A DNA stretch of 64,000 nt from Rhodopseudomonas palustris (GTDB taxonomy: Bacteria > Pseudomonadota > Alphaproteobacteria > Rhizobiales > Xanthobacteraceae), in NCBI GenBank assembly GCA_016215605.1, contig JACRJB010000062.1, positions 62,001-126,000 on the forward strand, written 5' to 3'. Positions within the stretch are counted from its first letter, which is position 1; every line of letters begins with the position of its first letter. The notes beneath the pieces were generated by a model that ran no database searches, had not been told where the DNA came from, and worked only from the letters and a program-made list of their open reading frames with translations. Shown here one piece after another: positions 17,583 through 28,300 of this stretch. The position numbers and the translations under genes are program-made.

Positions 17583-18853
17583 CCGCGGCCGACCCTGCGT
17601 CCGGGACGCGCGCACCTGTGCCGGGTGCGCGCCCCGCCGCGGTCGGCTTCATCTTTGTCACCATCCTGCTCGACATGCTGAGCGTCGGCATGATCCTGCC
17701 GATCTTGCCCAAGCTGGTCGAGAGCTTCTCCAACAACAACACCGCGGACGCCGCGAAGATCTACGGCCTGTTCGGCACCGCCTGGGCGCTGATGCAGTTC
17801 GTCGCGTCCCCGGTGCTGGGCGGGCTGTCGGATCGGTTCGGCCGCCGCCGGGTGATCCTGCTGTCCAATCTCGGGCTCGGGCTCGACTACATCCTGATGG
17901 CGCTGGCGCCGTCGCTGAGCTGGCTGTTCATCGGCCGGGTGATCTCCGGCATCACCTCTGCGAGCATCTCGACCTCGTTCGCCTACATCGCCGACGTCAC
18001 GCCGGCCGAGCAGCGCGCCGCGGTGTTCGGCAAGGTCGGCGCCGCATTCGGTCTCGGCTTCATCTTCGGCCCCGCGATCGGCGGATTGCTCGGCGGCGTC
18101 GATCCGCGGCTGCCGTTCTGGGTCGCCGCCGGCCTCAGCCTGTGCAACGCGCTGTATGGGTTGTCCGTGCTGCCGGAATCGCTGCCGCCGGAGCGGCGCT
18201 CGCCGTTCCGCTGGAAGTCGGCCAATCCGCTCGGCGCGGTGCAATTGCTGTCGTCGAATGCGAAACTCGCCGGCATGGCGATCGTGGCGTTCTGCGCCGA
18301 AGTCGCCCATGTGGCGCTCTCCGCGACGTTCGTTCTTTACGCCAGCTATCGCTACGAGTGGGATCAGACCACCGTCGGTCTCGCATTGGCCTTCGTCGGC
18401 TTCTGCACCACCGTCGTGCAGGGCTTTCTCGTCGGACCCGCGGTGAAGCGGCTCGGCGAGCGGCGCTCGCAAGTGATCGGTTATCTCGGCGGTGCGGCGG
18501 GCTTCCTGATCTACGCATTGGCGCCGACCGGCGCGCTGTTCTGGATCGGCATCCCGGTGATGACGCTGTGGGGCATCGCCAAACCGGCGACCGCCGGGGT
18601 GATGACGCGCCTCGTGGCGCCGGCGCAGCAAGGACAGTTGCAGGGCGCGACCACCAGCATGAACAGCATCGCGGCTCTGATCGGACCGTTCCTGTTCACG
18701 AGCATCTTCGCTTTCTTCATCGAGCCCAATGCGCCGCTATGGCTTCCCGGCGCGCCGTTCCTGCTCGCCGGTGCGCTGCTGATCGTCTCGATGCTGATCG
18801 CCGGAGCCTCGACGCCGCCGCAAAGCAAATCAGGCGCCGCGAGCGGCGCCTGA
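17579..18853 (+). CDS. MFS transporter, TetA-like drug exporter
   Basis: A 424-residue, 12-helix major facilitator. The N-terminal part carries the TetA-type motif [18 protein letters not shown], and motif C-like [14 protein letters not shown], both typical of proton-driven exporters. Closest in style to tetracycline-resistance protein-like TCR transporters of Rhizobiales; the substrate cannot be told. The ATG overlaps the der stop as ATGA, so it is translationally coupled to der. A perfect GA-loop hairpin covers its last codons and a REP-like palindrome follows. Confidence 0.9.
   Translation: MTAADPASGTRAPVPGARPAAVGFIFVTILLDMLSVGMILPILPKLVESFSNNNTADAAKIYGLFGTAWALMQFVASPVLGGLSDRFGRRRVILLSNLGLGLDYILMALAPSLSWLFIGRVISGITSASISTSFAYIADVTPAEQRAAVFGKVGAAFGLGFIFGPAIGGLLGGVDPRLPFWVAAGLSLCNALYGLSVLPESLPPERRSPFRWKSANPLGAVQLLSSNAKLAGMAIVAFCAEVAHVALSATFVLYASYRYEWDQTTVGLALAFVGFCTTVVQGFLVGPAVKRLGERRSQVIGYLGGAAGFLIYALAPTGALFWIGIPVMTLWGIAKPATAGVMTRLVAPAQQGQLQGATTSMNSIAALIGPFLFTSIFAFFIEPNAPLWLPGAPFLLAGALLIVSMLIAGASTPPQSKSGAASGA
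18831..18852 (+). terminator. hairpin over the end of the MFS gene
   Basis: CAGGCGCCGC (18831-18840) and GCGGCGCCTG (18843-18852) are perfect 10-base arms around GA and include part of the stop codon. No T-tract follows, so it may be a 3' stabiliser or part of a rho-dependent end. Confidence 0.4.
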
Positions 18854-18868
18854 AAGCTAGTTCGGTCT

Positions 18869-18948
18869 TCATTGCGAGCGTAGCGAAGCAATCCAGCCCC
18901 GTGCACTGAGCTTCTGGATTGCTTCGTCGCTGCGCTCCTCGCAATGAC
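18869..18948. repeat. REP-like palindrome, copy B
   Basis: An 80-base palindrome between the converging MFS and LivK-like genes. Left arm TCATTGCGAGCGTAGCGAAG and so on, right arm ATTGCTTCGTCGCTGCGCTC and the complement of the left end. The arms match copies A and C, and the central spacer differs. Confidence 0.85.
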
Positions 18949-18962
18949 GCTTTCGTCTGCGC

Positions 18963-20189
18963 TTACTTCTTGACCAGCGGGCACTCGCTTTCGGACAGCG
19001 GCCGGGCCGCGTCTTCGGCCGAGATGTCGGCGATCTTCTTGTAGTAGTCCCACGGCGCCTTGGATTCCGCCGGGGTCTTGACCTCGAACAGATAGGCCGG
19101 GACCATGCGGCGGCCGTCGGCGCGGATCATCGATTTGCCGAACGGCTGATCCTCGGCGGGGATCTCCTTCATCTTGGCGACGACCTTGGCGCCGTCGTGC
19201 GGATTGCCGCCCATCGCGTCGAGCGTCTTCAGATAGTGCAGCACTGCGGCGTAGACGCCGGCCTGGGTCATCGACGGCTTGGCGTTGTTCTTGGCCTTCT
19301 CGGAGAATTTCTTCGCGAAGGCGCGGGAGTTGTCGTTGAGGTCCCAATAATAGGACTCGGTGAAGGTCAGCCCTTGCGCGACCTTGAGGCCGAGCGAGTG
19401 CACGTCGTTGACGAACAGCAGCAGCGCGGCGAGCTTCTGTCCGCCGGCGGTGATGCCGAATTCGGACGCCTGCTTGATCGAGTTGGTAGTGTCGCCGCCG
19501 GCATTGGCGAGGCCGATGACCTTGGCCTTCGACGCCTGCGCCTGCAGCAGGAACGACGAGAAGTCGGCGTTGTTGATCGGGTGCTTGACGCCGCCGAGCA
19601 CCTGGCCGCCATTGGCCTTGACCACCGCGGTGGTGTCGCGCTCCAGCGCCGCGCCGAACGCGTAGTCCGCGGTGAGGAAGAACCAGGTGTTGCCGCCGGC
19701 CTTGGTCAGTGCCTGACCGGTGCCGTGCGCCAGCATGTAGGTGTCGTAGGTCATCGAGATGGTGTTGGCGTTGCACGCCTTGCCGGTCAGGTCGGCGCTG
19801 GCGCCGCCCGAATTCATCAGGACGATGTTCTTCTCTTTGACGAGGTTGCTGATCGCCAGCGCGACGCCCGAGTTCGGCGTGTCGGTGATCAGGTCGACCT
19901 TGTCGACGTCGATCCACTGGCGGGCGACGTTGACGCCGATGTCCGGCTTGTTCTGGTGATCGCCGGCGAGCAGTTCGATCTTCCAGCCTTTGGCTTCGAG
20001 GCCGGAATCAGCGATCGCCAGCTTCGCCGCGACGACCGAGTTCGGTCCGCCGATGTCGGCATAGAGGCTCGACATGTCGTTGAGCACGCCGATCTTGGCG
20101 GTCTTGTCCTGAGCGAACGCGGGTGAGGCGAACGCGGCGCCTGCCAGCGCGATGGCCATGGCACGACGGCGCGAGAAGATAACTCTCAT
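18963..20189 (-). CDS. branched-chain amino acid ABC transporter-type binding protein
   Basis: A 408-residue periplasmic binding protein of the LivK/Peripla_BP_6 type. A signal peptide (MRVIFSRRRAMAIALAG..., cleavage after AFA, residue 26) is followed by KIGVLNDMSSLYADIGGPNSV, the first ligand lobe. Later motifs are LMNSGGASADLTG and TWFFLTADYAFG. No LivH, LivM, LivG or LivF genes are adjacent, so it must use permease subunits elsewhere or act as a sensor protein. Such orphan binding proteins, often for aromatic or dicarboxylic acids, are abundant in Rhodopseudomonas and Bradyrhizobium. Substrate unknown. Confidence 0.9.
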   Translation of the reverse strand: MRVIFSRRRAMAIALAGAAFASPAFAQDKTAKIGVLNDMSSLYADIGGPNSVVAAKLAIADSGLEAKGWKIELLAGDHQNKPDIGVNVARQWIDVDKVDLITDTPNSGVALAISNLVKEKNIVLMNSGGASADLTGKACNANTISMTYDTYMLAHGTGQALTKAGGNTWFFLTADYAFGAALERDTTAVVKANGGQVLGGVKHPINNADFSSFLLQAQASKAKVIGLANAGGDTTNSIKQASEFGITAGGQKLAALLLFVNDVHSLGLKVAQGLTFTESYYWDLNDNSRAFAKKFSEKAKNNAKPSMTQAGVYAAVLHYLKTLDAMGGNPHDGAKVVAKMKEIPAEDQPFGKSMIRADGRRMVPAYLFEVKTPAESKAPWDYYKKIADISAEDAARPLSESECPLVKK

Positions 20190-20269
20190 TCATTTCCCCC
20201 TTATGGTGGTCGATTGTGAGCGGGTGTCGCCCCCGCTTGCCGTCAGTCAATCGCGCCACCGGGCCGAAG

Positions 20270-21013
20270 TCAATCGGCCGAGGGGTCTTTCAGGGTCCGG
20301 GTCGCGCCGTCGAACAGTTTGCCGGTCTCGGTCCAGGACGGCAGGCACAGAGGTACCAGCAGCTCGGCGATCTGCTCCGGGTTCGGCAGTGTTTCCGGGT
20401 CTTCTCCGGGCATGATCGTGCCGCGGAGCTTGGTCCGGGTCGGGCCGGGATCGAACAGGTTGATCCGGATCGGCGTGGTATTCATCACTTCCTTGGCCCA
20501 GACTTGAACTAAAGTATCAAGCGCCGCCTTCGAGGCCGCGTAGGGGCCACGGTAGGCCGGGGCCGGGCCGCCGGCATGCGAGGTCAGGAACACCGCGCGC
20601 CCGGCGTCGGACATCCGCAGCAGCGGCTCCATGCAGCGGATCAGCTGGAAGTTGGCGGTGAGGTTGATGCCGATCACGCCGGTCCACGACTTCATCTCGA
20701 TATGGCCCAGCGGCGACGACGGACCGGCGATGCCGGCATTGCCGACCAGCACGTCGAGCTTGCCGTGGCGCTCGTGGATCGAGGCGCCGAGCCGGGCGAT
20801 CGCGTCGAAGTCGGTGAGATCGAGCGGCACCAGCGTCACGGCATGGCCGCCATCGGCGCGCACCGCGTCGTCGAGCTCTTCGAGCCCGCCCTGGGTCTTG
20901 GCGACGGCGATGACATGCGCGCCGGCCTTGGCCAAAGCGCGCGCGGTCGCATAGCCGATGCCGCGCGAGGCGCCGGTGACGAGAGCGATGCGGGAGGCGA
21001 GGGGGTGGGTCAT
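20270..21013 (-). CDS. short-chain dehydrogenase/reductase
   Basis: A 247-residue classical SDR. The NAD(P) site TGASRGIG is at residues 14-21, NAG at about 93-95, the catalytic Ser in FLTSHAGG and the YxxxK pair in YAASKAALD. A LFDPGPTRT segment follows the active site. SDR members of this size reduce ketones or oxidise secondary alcohols; the substrate is not predictable. It is 77 bases upstream of the LivK-like gene on the same strand. A second type of palindromic repeat separates it from purF. Confidence 0.9.
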   Translation of the reverse strand: MTHPLASRIALVTGASRGIGYATARALAKAGAHVIAVAKTQGGLEELDDAVRADGGHAVTLVPLDLTDFDAIARLGASIHERHGKLDVLVGNAGIAGPSSPLGHIEMKSWTGVIGINLTANFQLIRCMEPLLRMSDAGRAVFLTSHAGGPAPAYRGPYAASKAALDTLVQVWAKEVMNTTPIRINLFDPGPTRTKLRGTIMPGEDPETLPNPEQIAELLVPLCLPSWTETGKLFDGATRTLKDPSAD

Positions 21014-21031
21014 GAAGGGCTCTTATCAATC

Positions 21032-21107
21032 CGTCATGGCCGGGCTCGTCCCGGCCATCCACGACCTTCTAAAGACGTGGATGCCCGGCACAAGGCCGGG
21101 CATGACG
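21032..21107. repeat. palindromic intergenic repeat of a second type
   Basis: A 76-base palindrome between purF and the SDR gene. CGTCATGGCCGGGC opens it and GCCGGGCATGACG closes it. Inner arms CCATCCACG and CGTGGATG pair around a short spacer. It differs in sequence from copies A-C and is a separate family. Confidence 0.75.
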
Positions 21108-21135
21108 AACTTTAGTAAGAAAACACCGAGCTGCG

Positions 21136-22680
21136 TCAGCTCGCCTCGGCCAGCAGCGACAATTGCCGCGGCGAGGATTCGGTCTGGTTGAGATCGGTCA
21201 GCGGCGTCGGATATTCGCCGGTGAAGCAATGGTCGGTGAACTTCGGATGCGCCGGATCGCGGCCCGGTTCGCCCATCGCCCGGTAGATGCCATCGACCGA
21301 CAGGAACGCCAGCGAGTCCGCGCCGATCAGTTCGCGCATCTCTTCCAGCGACCGCGTCGCCGCCAGCAGGCCGGAGCGGTCGGGGGTGTCGATGCCGTAG
21401 TAATCGGGGTGCGTGATCGGCGGCGAGGCGATCCGGAAGTGGACTTCCTTGGCGCCGGCGTCGCGCATCATCTTGACGATCTTCTTCGACGTGGTGCCGC
21501 GCACCAGGCTGTCGTCGATCAGCACGATGCGCTTGCCTTCGATCGCCGCGCGATTGGCGGAATGCTTCATCCGCACGCCGAGTTCGCGGATGCTCTGGGT
21601 CGGCTGAATGAAGGTACGGCCGACATAGTGATTGCGGATGATGCCGAGTTCGAACGGCACGCCGCTGGCGCGGCTGTAGCCGATCGCCGCCGGCACGCCG
21701 GAATCCGGCACCGGGACGACGACGTCGGCCTCGACATGGCTCTCGCGGGCGAGCTCGACGCCGAAGCCCTTGCGGACGTCGTAGACCGAGCGGCCGCCGA
21801 CGATCGAATCCGGACGGGCGAAATAGATGTATTCGAAGATGCACGGCCGCGGCGGCTGCGGCGGGAACGGCTTGTGGCTCTGCGCGCCGTGCTCGTCGAA
21901 CACGATGATCTCGCCGGGCTCGACGTCGCGGACGTATTTCGCGCCGATGATGTCGAGGGCGCAGGTCTCCGACGCCAGGATCGGGCAGCCGTCGAGTTCG
22001 CCCAGCACCAGCGGGCGGATGCCCAGCGGGTCGCGCGCGCCGATCAGCTTCTTGTTGGTCAGCGACACCAGCGAGTAGGCGCCCTCGATGGCGCGCAGCG
22101 CCTCGATGAAGCGGTCGATGAAGCGGCTGCGCTTGGACTGCGCGACCAGATGCAGGATCACCTCGGTGTCGGTGGTCGACTGCATGATCGCGCCGCTCTG
22201 CACCAGCTCGCGGCGCAGCGTCAGGCCGTTGGTGAGGTTGCCGTTGTGGCCGACCGCGAAGCCGCCGGCGTTCAATTCGGCGAACAACGGCTGCACGTTG
22301 CGCAGGATGGTTTCGCCGGTGGTGGAATAGCGGACGTGGCCGACCGCCAGATTGCCCGGCAGCCGCGCGATCACATCGGCGCGGGAGAAGGTGTCGCCGA
22401 CCAGGCCGAGCCGGCGTTCGGAATGAAACCGGCCATGGTCGAACGAGACGATGCCGGCGGCTTCCTGGCCGCGGTGCTGCAAAGCGTGCAGCCCGAGCGC
22501 GGTGATCGCCGCGGCGTCGGGATGGCCGAAAATGCCGAACACGCCGCATTCTTCCCGCAGCGTGTCGCCGTCGGTATCGAACACATTGTCATCGACGAGA
22601 TGGTTATCGAGAAGTTTCTGGTCGCGAGCGTCCGAAGCGGGCGTTGCGGCGTCGTCGGAATGGCTCTGCATCGCGTCCAT
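21136..22680 (-). CDS. purF: amidophosphoribosyltransferase
   Basis: A 514-residue PurF, which catalyses the first committed step of purine synthesis (PRPP plus glutamine to phosphoribosylamine). The class II glutaminase nucleophile is Cys45 in REECGVFGIFGH, which would be exposed by removal of a propeptide. The PRPP loop IVLIDDSLVRGTTSKK and the CIFEYIYFARPDS and DYYGIDTPDR segments are present. ATG 22680 has AGAGG upstream; an alternative GTG at 22707 would overlap the cvpA stop and add 9 residues. It follows cvpA on the same strand, as in many bacteria. Confidence 0.96.
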   Translation of the reverse strand: MDAMQSHSDDAATPASDARDQKLLDNHLVDDNVFDTDGDTLREECGVFGIFGHPDAAAITALGLHALQHRGQEAAGIVSFDHGRFHSERRLGLVGDTFSRADVIARLPGNLAVGHVRYSTTGETILRNVQPLFAELNAGGFAVGHNGNLTNGLTLRRELVQSGAIMQSTTDTEVILHLVAQSKRSRFIDRFIEALRAIEGAYSLVSLTNKKLIGARDPLGIRPLVLGELDGCPILASETCALDIIGAKYVRDVEPGEIIVFDEHGAQSHKPFPPQPPRPCIFEYIYFARPDSIVGGRSVYDVRKGFGVELARESHVEADVVVPVPDSGVPAAIGYSRASGVPFELGIIRNHYVGRTFIQPTQSIRELGVRMKHSANRAAIEGKRIVLIDDSLVRGTTSKKIVKMMRDAGAKEVHFRIASPPITHPDYYGIDTPDRSGLLAATRSLEEMRELIGADSLAFLSVDGIYRAMGEPGRDPAHPKFTDHCFTGEYPTPLTDLNQTESSPRQLSLLAEAS

Positions 22681-22703
22681 CGCGCCTCTCTGTCGGGCCG
22701 CAC

Positions 22704-23330
22704 TCACTTCGCGGCCGGTTTGCCCTCTATCAGCTTTTTCAAACTGTCGCGGGCGGGTTTGCTGTAGCCGTCGCCACTGCCGGGCGTCGCCGAATCGTCG
22801 GTCTGTTCTTCGTCCGGCTTCTTCTTGAACCTTTTCAAGATGGTATTTTCAGGGTCGTCCGGCAAGAGCGTCATCAACCAATCACCGGTTCCTTGCAGAA
22901 CCGTGCGCGACTTGGCGTTGGTCACCCAGTCGGGCCGCTGCTTGTCCGGCACCAGCCAGTTGAAGAACAGATAGGCCACCACCACGATCAGCAGGCCGCG
23001 GGCGAGGCCGAACAGGAACCCGAGCGTGCGGTCGAGCGCACCGATCCGGGAATCCAGGATCATGTCGGAGATCCGCACCGTGACGATCGACACGATGATC
23101 AGGGTGCCGAGAAACACGCCGGCGATCACCACGACGGCGGCGACCGTGTCGTTGGAGAAATAGGTCTTGGCGGTCGGCAGCAGCTTCTGGAAGGCGTACA
23201 GCGTCACCAGCGCGGCGGCGCCCCAGGCCGCGATCGACAGCACTTCGCGCATGAAGCCGCGGACCATCGCCAGCAGGCCGGACACCAACATCACCGCGAG
23301 GACAACGAAGTCGAGAATCGTGATCGGCAT
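22704..23330 (-). CDS. cvpA: CvpA family membrane protein
   Basis: A 208-residue CvpA-family protein with four membrane segments in the first 125 residues (TILDFVVLAVMLVSGLLA and so on, RGFMREVLSIAAW) and a charged, Ser/Lys-rich cytoplasmic tail. CvpA was found through colicin V production in E. coli and is linked to envelope homeostasis and bile or antimicrobial resistance. It is commonly next to purF, as here, where its stop nearly touches the purF start. The upstream in-frame region continuing into radA is not coding in this frame. Confidence 0.93.
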   Translation of the reverse strand: MPITILDFVVLAVMLVSGLLAMVRGFMREVLSIAAWGAAALVTLYAFQKLLPTAKTYFSNDTVAAVVVIAGVFLGTLIIVSIVTVRISDMILDSRIGALDRTLGFLFGLARGLLIVVVAYLFFNWLVPDKQRPDWVTNAKSRTVLQGTGDWLMTLLPDDPENTILKRFKKKPDEEQTDDSATPGSGDGYSKPARDSLKKLIEGKPAAK

Positions 23331-23539
23331 CGGTTCGTCAGATCCGCTCGGTCTGCAAAACGGAGAATCGGCGTGTGCGGCGCCGCTACAAGTGACGGTG
23401 GTATGGCACGCCGCGCAAGGCGAGAAAACCGCCATCGCCCCTCTCGCCACAGCAATGTTCCGCTGGGTTAAAGGTTGGTGGCTGCAAGCGTCCTGCGCGC
23501 GCGTTGTATAGCGGCGTGATCCGGAAAGGTCACCCCGGT

Positions 23540-24994
<1,455 letters not shown>

Positions 24995-25043
24995 GGGTGA
25001 TGCCGGAGTTCGCTGCAGCGGCGGAATCGTCGCGCGCTTTTTT

Positions 25044-25058
25044 GTTCATATTTTGTTC
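25044..25058. promoter_or_regulatory. putative LexA (SOS) box upstream of radA
   Basis: GTTC (25044-25047), seven A/T bases, GTTC (25055-25058): an exact match to the alphaproteobacterial LexA site GTTC-N7-GTTC. It is 50 bases upstream of the radA start codon, inside a T-rich promoter-like stretch. The location in front of a recombination gene makes a chance match less likely. Confidence 0.68.
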
Positions 25059-25168
25059 TTTTCGTCAAGAGCGCAGCCTGCTCGCCGTTTCCGGACCCAA
25101 GGCGCTGGCTGACGCCCGAAGTCGAGTTCGCCGTCTCCCGATACGGTGCTTTTCGTCCACAACTGCGT

Positions 25169-25199
25169 TTTCTGAAACTGAAGCGACGAATTTCAGAAA
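25169..25199. promoter_or_regulatory. inverted repeat upstream of the autotransporter
   Basis: TTTCTGAAA (25169-25177) and TTTCAGAAA (25191-25199) are perfect 9-base inverted arms with 13 bases between. The right arm merges into the palindrome GAAAGCTTTC and a further TTTCAGAA. The AT-rich, repeated half-sites suggest a regulator binding cluster about 170-200 bases before the autotransporter start. Confidence 0.42.
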
Positions 25200-25371
25200 G
25201 CTTTCAGAACATCCCGGTCCGTTCTCAGGACATTGCCCGCCCTTGAATGGAGACTGCCCGAGTCTCGGCAGCAGGGCGCTGTCGCCGCGGGTGGCGGCGG
25301 TCGCAGCCTAGCCGTTGGCATTCAATAGGCAGGGGGGCTGTGCGTTGCCGAACGGGATTAAAGCATCGGGT

Positions 25372-28300
25372 ATGGCGCGCCGGCGGCGGGCCGCGTTGCT
25401 GGCGTCGACCGCGCTGGGCTTGGCGACGGTATTGGTGGCGGCCGGATCGGCGCGGGCTCAGGACGCGACTTGGCGCACCAATCCGCCCCGGAACATCTAC
25501 GACTACGGCGCCGACTGGAGCACGGGCAACGTGCCGACCGGCACGGCCTATTTCGGCACGTCGGCCGTCACCGCCCTGACGTTCCAGAGCAGCACCTCGG
25601 TCGGCGGCTGGACGTTCAACGCCGGGGCGAGCAACTACAGCTTCGTCAACGACACCTCCCTTCAGCTCACCTTCAACGGGGCGGGGATCGTCATCATCGG
25701 CGGAAGCGCCAGCATCACAAACCGCGGCAATCTGCAATTCTTCAACACCGGCACGGCCGGCAGCGCCACCATCGCCAACGACGGCGGCCAGCTCTTTTTC
25801 AACGACAACAGCACGGCTGGGGGTGCCAGCATCGCAAACACCGGCATCGGAATCGTGCACTTCAACAACGCCAGCACGGCCGGCAGCGCCACCATCACCA
25901 ACGACAATGTCCTGTATTTCCACAACATCAGCACGGCCGGCAACGCCACCATCACCAACAATGGCGGCATCGCGTTCGATTATTTCACCACAGCCGGCAG
26001 CGCCACCATCACCAACAATGGTAGCATCTCGTTCCACGACAGCAGCACGGCGGGCAACGCCGCCATCACCAACAATGGTGGCATCGTTTTCGATTACTCC
26101 AGCACAGCCAGCTACGCCACGATCAACACTAATGGCAGCGTGTTGTTCACCGACACCAGCACGGGCGGCAGCGCCGTCCTCACCAACAGCGGCACCGTGC
26201 GGTTCGACGCCACTTCGACGCCCGGAAACGCGCAGTTGATCAACAGCGGACCCAGTGCTGTGATCACCTTCAACAGTACCGGCCCGAACGGCGACGGCCG
26301 GCTCACCGCCGGCTCGATCGCCGGCAGTGGCCGTTTCGATCTCGGCGGGGCCGAGCTGACGGTCGGCGGCAACAATCTGTCCACCATGGTCACGGGCGTG
26401 CTGAGCGGCGACGGCAGCGCCACCGGCACGTCGCTGATCAAGACCGGCACCGGCACGCTGACGCTGGCCGGCGCCAACACTGTCTCGGGCGGCGTGACGC
26501 TCGCCAGCGGCACCCTGGCGCTCGCCAACAATCAGGCGCTCGGCACCGCCGTGCTGACGACGCTCGGCGGCACGGTCGCCTATCGCGACGGACTCAACAT
26601 CGGCAACATGGTGACCATAAGAGGCGACACCAGCTTCGATGTCGCCTCCGGCACCGCCACGCAGTCCGGGGTGATCGGCGGCTCGTTCGGCCTGAACAAG
26701 ACCGGCACCGGCACGTTGGCCTTGACCGGAACCAGCAGCTACACCGGCGCCACTGTGGTCAATGGCGGCACGCTCAGCGTCAACGGCTCGATCGCCTCGT
26801 CCAGCGGATTGTCCATCAACAGCGGAGCCACGCTGGTCGGCACCGGCGCGGTACCGACCACGATCGTTGCCGGCGGCGGGACGCTGGCGCCGGGCAATTC
26901 GATCGGCACACTGACCGTCAACGGCAACCTGACGTTCGGCGCAGGCTCGACCTATGCGGTCGAGGTGTCGCCGACGGCCGCAGATCTCACCAATGTCACC
27001 GGCACCGCCAGCCTGACAGGCGCGACGGTGCAAGTGACGCCGTTGCCGGGCAGCTTCCGCAGCCGGAGCTTCACCATCCTCAATGCCACCGGCGGGCTGG
27101 GCGGGACGACGTTCGCCGGATTGACCGGGGTGAACAGCTTCGGCTCCGGCGTCCGCAACCCGCATCTGACTTACGACGCCAACAATGTGTATCTGGTTCT
27201 CGATCCGGCAACGTTGCAAATTCCGGCGGGGCTCGGCGCCAACCAGACGAATGTCGCCAGCGCGATCAATCGTGTTGTCGGAAGCGGTGGCTCGCCGCCG
27301 GCCGGCTTCGACGTGTTGCTGAACATCGGCGCCGCCCAGCTCCCGAACGCGCTCAACCAGATCTCGGGCCAGGCAGGAGCCACGACCACGCAGGTCGGCT
27401 TCAATGCCACCAATCAGTTCATGGCGGCGCTCGATCCGTCCGGCAACACGGGCGCCGGCCACAGCTCGTCTGGCGGACCGAGCTTGAGCTACGCGGCACC
27501 CACGCCGCAAGACCCGAAGCTGCGCGACGCTTATGCCGCGGTGCGCGGCTTCGACAAGCCGAGCGATGCGTTCGCCGCGCGCTGGAGTGTCTGGGCTTCG
27601 GGCTACGGCGGATCGAGCACGACCAGCGGCAGCGGCACCTCGACCACCAGCAGCACCGCCGGCACCCTGATCGGCGCCGATTATCGCATGTCGCCCGACA
27701 CCCGCTTGGGTTTTGCGCTGGGCGGTGCCAACTATAGCTTTGCGCTCTCCGGCGGGCTCGGCGGCGGCCGTGCCGACGTGTTCCAGGCCGGCGTCTACGG
27801 TCGCCACAGCTTCGGGGCAGGGTACTTGTCCGGCGTGTTGGCCTATGGCTGGCAGGACGTCACCTCGGATCGGAACCTGACGGTCGTCGGGCTCGATCAT
27901 CTGACGGCGAACTTCAAGGCCAACGCTGTCAACGCGCGAGGCGAAGCCGGCTGGCGGTTCACGCCGTGGCCCGCCATCGGGTTCGGTGTATTTCCTTATG
28001 CGGCGCTGCAGGTGACCAGCTTGATGCTGCCGTCCTATGGCGAGCGGGCGAGCGCCGGGAGCAGCCTGTTCGCCTTGAGCTACGCGTCGCAAACCACCAC
28101 CAATCTGCGCAGCGAAGTCGGTGCCCGCGTCGAGCACGCGGTGTGGTTGAGCGAGACGCTGTTAACGCTGCGTGGCCGGCTGGCCTGGGCTCACGACAGC
28201 AACACCGATCGTCCGGTTACGGCCACCTTCCAATCACTGCCGGGCGCCAGCTTCGTCGTCAACGGCACGCGCCCGGCGGCTGACTCCGCGTTGGTCAGCG

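Larger units (their letters stand above)
24995..25371. other. 377-base divergent control region between radA and the autotransporter
   Basis: The left part (to about 25070) carries the LexA-type box and T-rich radA promoter region. The right part holds an inverted repeat (25169-25199) and a palindrome GAAAGCTTTC (25196-25205). A G-rich run AGGGGGG (25331-25337) could be a ribosome site for an alternative TTG start of the autotransporter at 25345. No gene is seen. Confidence 0.5.

Noticed and set aside
26280-27200. CRISPR-like appearance of repeated segments in the autotransporter
   Set aside because: The repeats are in frame, degenerate and without unique spacers; they encode beta-helix and PATR motifs.
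25225-28137. A 970-codon open frame on the minus strand opposite the autotransporter
   Set aside because: It is the complement of a repetitive, GC-rich gene. The protein is Arg/Ala/Gly-rich with no family motif, and the autotransporter frame has a signal peptide, PATR motifs and a barrel.
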